DNA of 57,498 bases from an uncultured beta proteobacterium (GCA_903846025.1 CAIMZP010000132.1:1-57498), one strand, 5' to 3'. Numbered from the stretch's first letter, positions 16,763 to 25,372 are shown. Notes: generated by a model not told the origin, from the sequence alone. Program-made: numbers and translations.

Positions 16763-19071
16763 AGAGCCCAAGTGCTGCACTCCGCGCACGTTTTTTTCAA
16801 AAAGATGTTTGGAAGAGGCGCGCTCTGCCGATAGCAATGGCGGCAATTGGCACATTTGCTTTGTTGCTGTTGGTTTTATTATCTATCGCATCTTCCAACA
16901 CGGAATTTTTTGACAACTATTTTATTTGGCTTTATGCGGCCAATGTAGTCGTTGGCATTTGTCTAATCACCGTAATCCTCATATTAGTTATTGTGATTGC
17001 CATACGCTGGCATAAGGGGCGATTCGGCACCCGCTTGATCGCTAAATTGGCCATGATTTTTGCCTTGGTTGGCGTAGTGCCGGGTTTAATTTTGTACGGC
17101 GTTTCTTTGCAATTCGTCTCAAGAAGTATTGAAACTTGGTTTGATGTCAAAGTGGAGTCTGCCCTTGAGGCGGGGCTAGAGCTCGGGCGCGTTACTCTTA
17201 GCACCTCTCTCCAGGAGCTACAAGAAGAGGGCAGGATTATTGCCAATCAAATCCAAAGTATGCCCAATCATGCAAGCCCTGCAGAACTCACCTTATTGCT
17301 TTCGCGCTTAAGGGACCAGTTTGGCATACAAGAAATTTCCATCTTTAATGCTCAGCAAGGGCTCATTGCAACCGCATCATCTAGTGAAATCCAAAAGCCA
17401 TCAGCATCCCCTGGTATAGAGCTGATGAAACAAGCGTCCGCCCTAAAGGGCGCTGGTTTTATTGATGAGCCACAAAATTCCGGTGGCCCGCAGGCGTACC
17501 GATTGCGTGCGGTTATTCCGCTCATCAAGGAGAGCCCTCCAGGTGGGCGCGGATTCGGTTTTAGTATCCAGAATCAAAAAGAACTTTGGTACTTACAGCT
17601 AGTGAAAGCAGTGCCGGAGGACATTACTAAAAACACTCTGGCAGTCCAGGCTGCCTACAGCGATTATCAGGAGAAGTCTTTAGGTCGAATGGGCTTGCGT
17701 AAGATGTTTGTGGGTACATTAACACTGACATTATTTTTTGCTCTATTCGTTGCGGTTACTCTGGCGCTGATCCTCGGTCGACAATTGGCTAGGCCTTTGC
17801 TAATGCTGCTCAAGGGAACTCAAGCAGTCGCGCAGGGTGACTTGTCCCCCAAGCCAGAGCTGGATACCGGGGATGAGCTGGGCATGCTAACGCGCCAGTT
17901 TAATGTGATGACTAGACAATTGGCAGACACCCGTACTTCTTTACAAGAATCCAAGGCATTCTTGGAAACGGTCCTCGGCAGCCTTACTGCTGGCGTTTGT
18001 ATTTTTGACAAGCAGTTCAATGTGGTTTCGAGTAATGCTGGAGCGGACCGAATCTTTGGTAAAGATTTGATAAGGCTTGATGGCCGTCCGTTGGGCGATG
18101 ATCCAGCGCTGATTGAATTTGAGCAGGCTATTAAAGAGGGCTTCGCTACGATGAAGCTGGCAGTAGTAGAGGAGGGCGCCCAGTCAGGAGCCCATTCTTC
18201 TGCCCCCATATGGCAAAAGCAAATTCAGTTGCACGCTACTAACGAATTTGAAAATGAACTTGGCGTCACCCTATTTGTTCGCGGGACCAGGTTAACTCCA
18301 GATCTGCGCATGGTGGTGTTTGACGATATTACTGATGTAGTGAGTGCCCAGCGATCAATTGCATGGAGTGAGGTAGCTAGACGGCTTGCCCATGAAATTA
18401 AAAACCCCTTGACTCCCATACAGCTTTCAGCGGAGAGGTTGCAGCATAAGCTAGCCGGCAAGCTTAGCCCAGAGCAAGAGGAAATGCTGAACCGGAGTAC
18501 TGAAACCATTATTGGCCAGGTCCAAGCCATGAAAGAAATGGTAAACGACTTTAGAGACTTTGCAAAAACGCCTACGCCACAATTAAAATCAGTCTCTATT
18601 AATACCTTGATTACAGAGATATTGGGTTTATATGAAGGTAGCCCAATTCAAACTACATTAGATCAATGTTGCCCCAATATATTGGGAGACTCAACTCAGC
18701 TAAGACAGGTCATACACAACCTTTTACAAAATGCACAAGATGCAACATTGGAGAGCGAGAATCAGAGCGCATCAGTGGAAGTGAAAACGGAGCTGGTTCC
18801 TTACGAAGAGCTTAACGGGATGGCACAAAATGCAGTGCGACTCACAATAAGTGATAGTGGATCTGGATTTCCAGCTAAGATATTGGCAAGAGCATTTGAA
18901 CCATATGTCACAACAAAGAGTAAGGGCACCGGTTTGGGTTTAGCGGTTGTGAAAAAAATCATTGATGATCACGGGGCCAAAATTGAAATACGGAATCGCA
19001 TGCAGGGAGAAAAAGTAGTTGGAGCACGAGTATCAATTTTATTTATGAATCTCGCTAATGAGGTGGTTTAA
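16759..19071 (+). CDS. NtrY/PlrS-family membrane sensor histidine kinase
   Basis: The 770-residue sensor has three N-terminal membrane helices (about 20-120), a periplasmic domain (about 125-310), a fourth helix (about 315-340), HAMP (ARPLLMLLKGTQAVAQGDLS), a PAS domain (SLTAGVCIFDKQFNVVSSN), the phospho-acceptor box ARRLAHEIKNPLTPIQLSAERL (H in HEIKNP), and an ATPase domain ending FEPYVTTKSKGTGLGLAVV. That order is the NtrY plan. Start ATG overlaps the DUF4390 stop; the regulator starts 2 bp after its end. In Bordetella the equivalent pair is PlrSR. The signal sensed is unknown. Confidence 0.9.
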   Translation: MKSPSAALRARFFQKDVWKRRALPIAMAAIGTFALLLLVLLSIASSNTEFFDNYFIWLYAANVVVGICLITVILILVIVIAIRWHKGRFGTRLIAKLAMIFALVGVVPGLILYGVSLQFVSRSIETWFDVKVESALEAGLELGRVTLSTSLQELQEEGRIIANQIQSMPNHASPAELTLLLSRLRDQFGIQEISIFNAQQGLIATASSSEIQKPSASPGIELMKQASALKGAGFIDEPQNSGGPQAYRLRAVIPLIKESPPGGRGFGFSIQNQKELWYLQLVKAVPEDITKNTLAVQAAYSDYQEKSLGRMGLRKMFVGTLTLTLFFALFVAVTLALILGRQLARPLLMLLKGTQAVAQGDLSPKPELDTGDELGMLTRQFNVMTRQLADTRTSLQESKAFLETVLGSLTAGVCIFDKQFNVVSSNAGADRIFGKDLIRLDGRPLGDDPALIEFEQAIKEGFATMKLAVVEEGAQSGAHSSAPIWQKQIQLHATNEFENELGVTLFVRGTRLTPDLRMVVFDDITDVVSAQRSIAWSEVARRLAHEIKNPLTPIQLSAERLQHKLAGKLSPEQEEMLNRSTETIIGQVQAMKEMVNDFRDFAKTPTPQLKSVSINTLITEILGLYEGSPIQTTLDQCCPNILGDSTQLRQVIHNLLQNAQDATLESENQSASVEVKTELVPYEELNGMAQNAVRLTISDSGSGFPAKILARAFEPYVTTKSKGTGLGLAVVKKIIDDHGAKIEIRNRMQGEKVVGARVSILFMNLANEVV

Positions 19072-19073
19072 GT

Positions 19074-19757
19074 ATGGCTAGTATTTTGGTGGTTGATGAT
19101 GAGATGGGAATTCGTGAGCTTCTTAATGAGATTCTGACGGATGAAGGTCATACCGTATATGCGGCAGAAAGTGCCATTCAAGCACGCACCATTCGCGAAC
19201 AGATGCGCCCAGACCTGGTTCTACTGGATATTTGGATGCCCGATACTGATGGCATTACTTTATTGAAAGAGTGGTCCAAAACAGGGCAACTAACAATGCC
19301 AGTTGTCATGATGTCTGGTCATGCCACCATTGATACTGCTGTAGAAGCTACCCGAATTGGCGCCATGAACTTCTTAGAAAAGCCGATTGCTCTTCAGAAG
19401 TTACTGAAAACAGTAAATAAAGCGCTAGAGAGCTCGCCTAAATATGTAGAGCCTGCTGAAGAAAAAGGGCCCCAGATAATTGCCATGACAGGCTCTGGTG
19501 CCAAACTCCCCTCTACCGAGCAAGCATCATTTCAAGATCAAGATGAGTACATTAGCGGAATTGCTAAGACCTATTTTGATTTGCCTTTACGTGAGGCTAG
19601 AGACTTATTTGAAAAGGCTTACTTTGAGCATCAAATGATTATTATGGGCGGTAGCATGACCAAGATTTCTGAATACACCGGCTTAGAGCGCACGCATCTT
19701 TATCGCAAGCTAAAGGCGCTGGGAATTGATACTTCACGTAATAAGACTGAGCACTAA
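19074..19757 (+). CDS. NtrX/PlrR-like response regulator without AAA+ domain
   Basis: The 227-residue regulator has a receiver domain (ILVVDDEMGIRELLNEIL, phospho-acceptor Asp in VLLDIWMPDTDG, KPI near residue 104) followed by a linker and a C-terminal Fis-type helix-turn-helix (GSMTKISEYTGLERTHLYRKLKALG). The sigma-54-activating AAA+ domain of classic NtrX (about 450 residues) is missing, as in PlrR of Bordetella. It therefore probably acts as a direct DNA-binding regulator. Coupled to the upstream kinase, 2 bp away. Confidence 0.9.
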   Translation: MASILVVDDEMGIRELLNEILTDEGHTVYAAESAIQARTIREQMRPDLVLLDIWMPDTDGITLLKEWSKTGQLTMPVVMMSGHATIDTAVEATRIGAMNFLEKPIALQKLLKTVNKALESSPKYVEPAEEKGPQIIAMTGSGAKLPSTEQASFQDQDEYISGIAKTYFDLPLREARDLFEKAYFEHQMIIMGGSMTKISEYTGLERTHLYRKLKALGIDTSRNKTEH

Positions 19758-19766
19758 GACCATTAG

Positions 19767-19805
19767 CAAATAATTTGCCATAAGTGACCGGCAATTGATT
19801 ATTTG
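19767..19805 (+). other. Inverted repeat after the response regulator
   Basis: CAAATAAT (19767-19774) pairs with ATTATTTG (19798-19805), and TTGCC with GGCAA just inside. No U-run follows, so it may be a weak terminator or an operator rather than a strong intrinsic terminator. Confidence 0.35.
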
Positions 19806-19893
19806 CGTGAGCGTTTGTTGAAGGCGTTGATGCAGAACACGGCATCGGCGTTGCGACGGATAATAGCGGCCACATCATTTCGGAATTATTCCC

Positions 19894-22098
19894 ATGGAAA
19901 TTAAGGTTAACTTTCTCAATAAGCTGCGTCTTGAGGCCAAGTTCGACGACTTCACGGTGATTGCTGACCAGCCTATTCGATATAAGGGCGATGGCTCGGC
20001 TCCAGGCCCATTTGATTACTTTCTGGCTTCATCAGCCTTATGTGCGGCTTATTTTGTAAAGTTGTACTGCGATACACGCAATATTTCCACTGAAAATATT
20101 CGCCTCTCACAGAATAATATTGTTGATCCAGGAAATCGTTATCAGCAGATTTTCAAGATTCAAGTTGAGTTGCCTGAAGAAATTTCCGCCAATGACCGCC
20201 AAGGGATTTTGCGCTCCATAGAGCGTTGTACGGTTAAAAAAGTGGTTCAAGCTGGACCAGAGTTTGTCATTGAAGAAGTAAAGAACCTAGATGCAGATGC
20301 GCAGACCTTGTTGATCTTGAAGTCGGCATCTGACGCTACTACTTATATTGCGGGCAAAGATCTCCCGCTGGAGCAAACCATTGCCAATATGTCTGGTGTA
20401 TTGGCGAACCTAGGAATTAAGATTGAAATCGCTTCATGGCGCAACATCATTCCTAACGTGTGGTCCTTACACGTCCGCGATGCGCACTCGCCGATGTGTT
20501 TTACCAATGGGAAGGGATCGACCAAGGAAAGTGCATTGGCATCGGCCTTGGGCGAGTACATCGAGCGACTTAGTAACAACCATTTCTATGCCGGCGTGTT
20601 CTGGGGTGAGGACATCGCCAATGGAGCATTTGTGCATTACCCGAATGAGCGCTGGTTCAAGCCGGGCAGTAAAGATGCGCTACCCACAGAAATTCTGGAT
20701 GAGTACTGCCTCAATATTTTTAATCCCGATGGCGAATTGCGTGGCTCACATTTGATTGATACCAATTCGGGTAATGCACAACGTGGTATTTGTTCATTGC
20801 CGTATGTGCGTCAGTCGGATGGCGAGCTCGTTTATTTCCCGTCCAACCTCATCGAAAACCTTTACGTCAGCAATGGCATGAGCGCTGGCAATACCTTGGT
20901 CGAAGCACAAGTGCAATGCCTGTCGGAGATTTTTGAGCGAGCAGTCAAGCGTGAAATTCTAGAAGGTGAAATTGCTTTGCCGGATGTACCGCAGGAAGTG
21001 CTCGCGAAATACCCTGACATTGTGGAAGGTATTCAAGGACTAGAAGAGCAGGGCTTTCCGGTATTGGTGAAGGATGCTTCGCTGGGCGGTGCCTATCCTG
21101 TAATGTGCGTTACCTTGATGAATCCAAGAACAGGCGGTGTTTTTGCTTCCTTTGGTGCACACCCCAGCCTAGAGGTGGCGCTGGAGCGTAGTTTGACAGA
21201 GCTACTACAGGGACGTAGCTTAGAGGGTCTGAATGATTTGCCCCCGCCTACTTTCGCAAGTGAAGCGGTGACTGAGCCCAATAACTTTGTTGAGCATTTC
21301 ATTGATTCCAGCGGCATTGTGTCGTGGCGCTTTTTTAGCGAAAAATCAGATTACGATTTTGTTGAGTGGGATTTCTCGGGCCAGGGAGAAAACTCCAATG
21401 CACAAGAGGCGGCAACTTTATTCGGCATTCTGGAGTCTATGGGTAAAGAATCTTATGTAGCAGTGTATGACCAGCTAGGTGCAATCGCATGCCGAATCTT
21501 GGTGCCTGGCTATTCTGAGGTTTATCCGATAGAAGATCTGATTTGGGATAACACCAATAAGGCCTTGTTGTTCCGCGCGGATATTTTGAATCTAGCCACC
21601 CTAGATAATGCAAGCCTAGGTGCGTTGCTTGAGCGCCTAGAAAATAACGAGCTAGATGAATATGGCGACATCGCTACATTGATCGGCATCGAGTTTGATG
21701 AGAATACGCCTTGGGGTCAGTTAACCGTTCTTGAATTGAAGCTGCTGATTCAGCTTGCCTTAAAGAAATTGGATGAGACCAATGAGCTGGTGGGTGCCTT
21801 CCTTCAATATAACGACAATACAGTCGAGCGCAGATTGTTTTATCAGGCCTTAAGTGCGGTTCTGGAGATTGAGCTGGATGACGACTTAGAGCTCGACGAC
21901 TACATAGTTAATCTGCGTCGGATGTTTGGCGATGAGCGGATGGATGCCGTAATAGGATCAGTGGATGGTAGCGTGCGATTCTATGGATTAACTCCAACTA
22001 GCATAAAACTGGAGGGGCTTGATAGGCACCACCGCTTAATCGACAGCTATAGAAAACTGCACGCGGCTCGGACCAAAACGATGGCGACCAATAACTAG
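19894..22098 (+). CDS. OsmC domain - YcaO domain fusion protein
   Basis: The 734-residue protein has an OsmC-like domain (about 1-135, with the Cys motif SSALCAAYFVKLY and a second Cys in IERCTVKK) fused to a full-length YcaO of the E. coli YcaO type. YcaO proteins use ATP to activate amide bonds; E. coli YcaO is linked to beta-methylthiolation of ribosomal protein S12 by RimO. Seen are IASWRNIIPNVWSLHVRD, CFTNGKGSTKESALASALGEY, IERLS, and LSEIFERAVKREIL, which supply the ATP-binding Glu residues. An acidic C-terminal region (about 580-700) resembles the E. coli C-terminal domain. The target here is unknown. No cyclodehydratase partner or precursor peptide is nearby. Confidence 0.9.
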   Translation: MEIKVNFLNKLRLEAKFDDFTVIADQPIRYKGDGSAPGPFDYFLASSALCAAYFVKLYCDTRNISTENIRLSQNNIVDPGNRYQQIFKIQVELPEEISANDRQGILRSIERCTVKKVVQAGPEFVIEEVKNLDADAQTLLILKSASDATTYIAGKDLPLEQTIANMSGVLANLGIKIEIASWRNIIPNVWSLHVRDAHSPMCFTNGKGSTKESALASALGEYIERLSNNHFYAGVFWGEDIANGAFVHYPNERWFKPGSKDALPTEILDEYCLNIFNPDGELRGSHLIDTNSGNAQRGICSLPYVRQSDGELVYFPSNLIENLYVSNGMSAGNTLVEAQVQCLSEIFERAVKREILEGEIALPDVPQEVLAKYPDIVEGIQGLEEQGFPVLVKDASLGGAYPVMCVTLMNPRTGGVFASFGAHPSLEVALERSLTELLQGRSLEGLNDLPPPTFASEAVTEPNNFVEHFIDSSGIVSWRFFSEKSDYDFVEWDFSGQGENSNAQEAATLFGILESMGKESYVAVYDQLGAIACRILVPGYSEVYPIEDLIWDNTNKALLFRADILNLATLDNASLGALLERLENNELDEYGDIATLIGIEFDENTPWGQLTVLELKLLIQLALKKLDETNELVGAFLQYNDNTVERRLFYQALSAVLEIELDDDLELDDYIVNLRRMFGDERMDAVIGSVDGSVRFYGLTPTSIKLEGLDRHHRLIDSYRKLHAARTKTMATNN

Positions 22099-22385
22099 AT
22101 TGTAGGCAGGGAATCAATGCACGTTTGAAGTAATTGTGCCCGCTAACATTGGGTCTAATATTGGCGATACTATCCGCGTTTACTGGATCTGCGCTTTGCG
22201 CCTTTATTAAATCCGAGCAAGGTCACTGGGCTAAGACTGTCGAAAAGGCGAAGATTACTATTAATTTTTACAACTCTGCTATATGAGCCCAGTAAGTGGC
22301 GGTTTATAAGAAAATCCAGCAGAGTAAGCCCAGTTACCCACATTTAGAGAGCTTACTTACAGTTTCATTTATAATTCCAAGTCTT

Positions 22386-22461
22386 GGCCTGGTAGCTCAG
22401 TCGGTAGAGCAGAGGATTGAAAATCCTTGTGTCGGTGGTTCGATTCCGCCCCGGGCCACCA
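22386..22461 (+). tRNA. tRNA-Phe (GAA anticodon)
   Basis: The 76-nt gene folds as a cloverleaf. Acceptor GGCCTGG (22386-22392) pairs with CCGGGCC (22451-22457). The anticodon loop TTGAAAA centres on GAA. The T arm is GGTGG TTCGATT CCGCC, and CCA (22459-22461) is encoded. TATAAT at 22370-22375 may be its -10 box. Its 3' end recurs downstream as truncated copies. Confidence 0.97.
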
Positions 22462-22472
22462 AGAATCACCAA

Positions 22473-22494
22473 AACCACCTTCGGGTGGTTTTTT
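22473..22494 (+). terminator. Terminator of tRNA-Phe
   Basis: AACCACC (22473-22479), loop TTCG and GGTGGTT (22484-22490) form a perfect stem followed by a T-run to 22494. Confidence 0.9.
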
Positions 22495-22542
22495 CATTTG
22501 GTGGGATCTGTTATAAATTGATTAATTATCTATGGAGCGCAT

Positions 22543-23649
22543 ATGACCCAATCATCACGCCGTGATTTTTTGAAAACTTCTACCGTTGGCGCCATAGCGC
22601 TTACCGGCGGCTCTGGAGCAATTATTGATTCTGCTAATGCTCAATCCGAGCCACCAAAGTCAGATATTCAAATTAAAGCAAATGAAATATCTAAAAAATT
22701 ATTCGCTGATGATGGCCTAGCAACTCCTATTGCAACAAAACCAACCATTTCGAATTTAGCAAAAGGATTGGATCGTACTATGGTGCTTGGCGGTGGCGGC
22801 GAGTATTACATTGCCTGGTATTGTGGATTTTTTCATGGCCTTTATGAGGCTGGTCTAGATATGGCCAATATGCCAGAAATGGTTGTTGGTACTTCTGCTG
22901 GTTCTTACATGGGCTCATCACTGCTTTCGGGCGAGTTTTATCGTCTGCGAACGGAGTTTGATTTTTTTGGCAAGTTCCCGGAAATTTTTTCTAAGATAGC
23001 GCCTTTGGCGAATCCCAATATCAGTCAGACGAGGGCCGACAAGGTCAATATGAGCGCTACTGACGGCAGTATTGAAACACGTAGAGTCATTGGCACCGCC
23101 GCACTGGCCGCTGACAATAAATTAAACAGCGATCGTATTGAAAAATTGGCGGCTTTATTAACGGGCGACAGCAAAAAAAGCTGGCCCCCAAAAAGAATGT
23201 TTACAACAGGAATTGATTGCTACACAGGAGAGCGATTGGTTGTCGGTCAGGAAAACGCTAAAAAAAATAATATTGCCTTAGCGCATGGTGCGGCCGCAAG
23301 TAGTTCATTGCCTGGCGTTGCCGGACCAACTTTATTAGGCCAACGCTATGTTATGGACGGGGGGATTTGCTCTAATCCAGCCCACGTGGATCTAGTGGCG
23401 GGATCTAAAAGAGCGCTGATCATTACATTAACCAATGGCATTACTGGAGCAATTCTCACAACAATTCCTCACCCAATTGCTCAAAACATTAAAGATGTAG
23501 AAGCAACTGGCACAAAGGTAAAGTGGATTGTCGCTGGCACTCCTCTGGGCGTAAATTTGTTGGATCCAAAGCAGATCGAAGGCGCATTGCGAACTGGATA
23601 TGATCGCGCAAAATTAGAGGCGCTAAAAATTAAAGATTTCTGGGCTTAG
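22543..23649 (+). CDS. Tat-exported patatin-like phospholipase
   Basis: The 368-residue protein begins with a twin-arginine signal (SRRDFLKTSTVGAIAL) cut after about ANA (residues 31-33). The patatin fold follows: oxyanion glycine loop LGGGGEYY near residue 83, nucleophile motif GTSAG near residue 116, and the catalytic-dyad Asp in MDGGI near residue 270. It should hydrolyse acyl esters in the periplasm or outside. It is the first gene after tRNA-Phe and ends 21 bp before a copy of the tRNA 3' end, so it looks like an inserted one-gene unit. Signals of its own promoter are not clear in the 48 bp after the tRNA terminator. Confidence 0.88.
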   Translation: MTQSSRRDFLKTSTVGAIALTGGSGAIIDSANAQSEPPKSDIQIKANEISKKLFADDGLATPIATKPTISNLAKGLDRTMVLGGGGEYYIAWYCGFFHGLYEAGLDMANMPEMVVGTSAGSYMGSSLLSGEFYRLRTEFDFFGKFPEIFSKIAPLANPNISQTRADKVNMSATDGSIETRRVIGTAALAADNKLNSDRIEKLAALLTGDSKKSWPPKRMFTTGIDCYTGERLVVGQENAKKNNIALAHGAAASSSLPGVAGPTLLGQRYVMDGGICSNPAHVDLVAGSKRALIITLTNGITGAILTTIPHPIAQNIKDVEATGTKVKWIVAGTPLGVNLLDPKQIEGALRTGYDRAKLEALKIKDFWA

Positions 23650-23668
23650 GGTCAAGCATCCTCGATCC

Positions 23669-23734
23669 TAGTTCGATTCCGCCCCGGGCCACCAAGGATC
23701 ACCAAAACAACCTTCGGGTGATTTTTTCCTTTGG
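23669..23734 (+). repeat. Truncated tRNA-Phe 3' end plus terminator, copy 1
   Basis: 23671-23734 matches 22438-22501 of the live tRNA and its terminator with 4 mismatches in 64 positions by hand alignment. The first 26 bases (T arm to CCA and two flanking bases) are identical. The hairpin at 23709-23726 has two unpaired positions relative to the intact one. No D arm or anticodon arm precedes it, so it is not a tRNA gene. Confidence 0.9.
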
Positions 23735-23748
23735 CGTATTCTTATTTT

Positions 23749-24333
23749 ATGAGTCAACCTCTCGCCAAGCTTGTTAAAGAAATTCGCTCTTGTACTTTAT
23801 GTGCCAAACATCTTCCATTGGGTCCCAGACCCATTATTCAAGTTAGTACTTCAGCAAAGATCCTTATAGTGGGTCAGGCGCCTGGTAGCCGAGTTCATGA
23901 AACTGGCATTCCATTTAATGATCCTAGTGGAGATCGCTTGAGAGGGTGGATGGGAATTGGTAAAGAAGTCTTTTATGACGAAAAGAGGATTGCTCTTGTT
24001 CCAATGGGTTTTTGTTTTCCAGGAACAGGCAAATCAGGCGATCTGCCGCCTAGACCAGAATGTGCGGATACATGGCGAGTCAAACTATTAGAGCAACTAC
24101 CAAATATCAGCTTGACCATTATTGTTGGTCAGTATGCTCAAGCGTGGCATTTAGACAAAGGCAATAAAGCAAACTTGACTGAAACAGTCATGGCATGGAA
24201 GGGTTATTGGCCCAAAGCCATTCCTTTACCGCATCCAAGCCCAAGAAACAATATTTGGCTAAAAAAGAATCCTTGGTTTGAGGAGGAGGTTTTGCCCTCG
24301 CTTAGAGAGAAAGTAAAAGCAGTCCTAAAATAG
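23749..24333 (+). CDS. Uracil-DNA glycosylase family protein
   Basis: The 194-residue protein belongs to the uracil-DNA glycosylase superfamily (COG1573-like). Motif 1 is GQAPGSRVHETGIPFNDPSG and motif 2 is the later HPSPRN in PLPHPSPRNNIW. Cys residues near the N-terminus (SCTLCAKHLPLGPRP) recall the Fe-S families, but only some of the four ligands are evident. It would remove uracil or a related damaged base from DNA, or act on another nucleobase. The ATG at 23749 (MSQPLAKL) is preferred over in-frame 23731. It sits between copies 1 and 2 of the tRNA tail. Confidence 0.85.
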   Translation: MSQPLAKLVKEIRSCTLCAKHLPLGPRPIIQVSTSAKILIVGQAPGSRVHETGIPFNDPSGDRLRGWMGIGKEVFYDEKRIALVPMGFCFPGTGKSGDLPPRPECADTWRVKLLEQLPNISLTIIVGQYAQAWHLDKGNKANLTETVMAWKGYWPKAIPLPHPSPRNNIWLKKNPWFEEEVLPSLREKVKAVLK

Positions 24334-24344
24334 GATAAGAACTC

Positions 24345-24412
24345 CTAGTTCCCGGTCTATTCCGTCTCGGGCCACCAGGAACTATCCAAACCATCCGCGG
24401 GTGGTTTTTTAT
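24345..24412 (+). repeat. Degenerate tRNA-Phe 3' end plus terminator, copy 2
   Basis: From about 24355 the sequence aligns without gaps to the tRNA T arm, CCA end and terminator, with about 45 of 58 positions identical by hand. CGGGCCACCA is intact. The hairpin AACCATC (24389-24395), CGCG loop, GGTGGTT (24400-24406) and T-run are still good. CCTAGTTC just upstream is also found at the same place in copy 1 but not in the tRNA. Confidence 0.8.
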
Positions 24413-24470
24413 TTAAGCCCTCAGGAAATATAGATGTGCTAAAAACATAGTTAACCAAGGGGAGCCTCAA

Positions 24471-25286
24471 ATGAAGCTAATCACATGCTGGATCTTGCTA
24501 TTACTTTGCTTAATTGCGGGCCTTTATCCGTTTTCAAATCATTCCCCTTTAATTACCTATGCCGTTTCAAATATGGCGGTAGTGCTGTGTTTAATTCATT
24601 GCAGTATGTGGGCGGGATGGCCAGCCAGTATTAAGATATTTCTGGTTACCTGGTTGACTGGCTACTTTACTGAAGTGCTTGGTGTTAACTTTCAATTTTT
24701 GTATGGGCTCTATTACTATCCAGAAGGCCTCAGTGGACCTCTAATTCTAGGTGTACCGCCTATGGCTATGCTGATTTATTTTCCTCTTGGCTATACCTGT
24801 TTCATTATGGGTAGAGCAGTTGTTGGTGGCTTATCAACCAAGGTAGTTGGAGTCAGATTAATTGGTGTTGCCATTTTTGCCGCCCTTGCCATGACCACTC
24901 ATGATTTTTCAAATGACCCCTTCCAGTCAACCGTGAGAGGATTGTGGATATGGCCTAATGGAGGTGCTTACTTTGGAGTGCCGCTCCAGAATTTTGTTGG
25001 ATGGTTTGTGCTGACTGGTTTCTTTACATCCATCGTTGGGTTGATGGCTAATGGCGCTGAGGCCATGAAGCGAATATCAGTATCTAAAACGCCCAATTTC
25101 TTTTTGCCACCGATTCTTCTTTATTTGATATTCGAAGTGCCACAAATGGTGCGCCCAATTTTGCTGGATCCAACGCCACTTAATCTCTCGGGATCTGGAA
25201 TAGCAATGTTCACCACCACCATTCCGGCTGTAGCGGCATTACTTGTTCTGTATGGCCAAGGGACCGCTCAAGAAGACCACAATTAA
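24471..25286 (+). CDS. CruF-like carotenoid-biosynthesis family membrane protein
   Basis: The 271-residue protein has about seven membrane helices. FTEVLGVNFQFLYGLYYY, followed by LILGVPPMAMLIYFPLGY, resembles the DUF422 / CruF-type carotenoid hydratase family, where the conserved acidic and tyrosine residues lie in this region. No other carotenoid gene is nearby, so the substrate is uncertain. A strong ribosome site (AAGGGGAG) precedes the ATG. It is the third unit bounded by tRNA-tail repeats. Confidence 0.65.
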   Translation: MKLITCWILLLLCLIAGLYPFSNHSPLITYAVSNMAVVLCLIHCSMWAGWPASIKIFLVTWLTGYFTEVLGVNFQFLYGLYYYPEGLSGPLILGVPPMAMLIYFPLGYTCFIMGRAVVGGLSTKVVGVRLIGVAIFAALAMTTHDFSNDPFQSTVRGLWIWPNGGAYFGVPLQNFVGWFVLTGFFTSIVGLMANGAEAMKRISVSKTPNFFLPPILLYLIFEVPQMVRPILLDPTPLNLSGSGIAMFTTTIPAVAALLVLYGQGTAQEDHN

Positions 25287-25310
25287 GCCCATAAAGTTGG
25301 CATCTCAGGC

Positions 25311-25336
25311 CCAGGTTGATTCCGACCTAGGGCACC
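25311..25336 (+). repeat. Highly degenerate tRNA 3' end, copy 3
   Basis: GGTTGATTCCG followed by ACCTAGGGCACCA aligns to the tRNA-Phe T arm and CCA end with one missing base and about 4 mismatches over 24 positions. Its position, 25 bp after a stop codon and just before a terminator, is the same as in copies 1 and 2. Alone it would be weak evidence. Confidence 0.5.
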
Positions 25337-25349
25337 AAACTCAAACAAT

Positions 25350-25372
25350 GCCCTGCTTCGTGCAGGGCGTTT
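25350..25372 (+). terminator. Intrinsic terminator
   Basis: GCCCTGC (25350-25356), loop TTCGT and GCAGGGC (25362-25368) form a stem followed by GTTTTG. It is unlike the tRNA-type hairpin of copies 1 and 2. Confidence 0.8.

Noticed and set aside
22296-22565. Open frame of 89 codons on the + strand
   Set aside because: It translates the tRNA-Phe gene and its terminator (the well-known false [12 protein letters not shown] product).
23669-25336. Extra tRNA genes
   Set aside because: Only the T arm and CCA end are present; no D arm or anticodon arm, so these are remnants.
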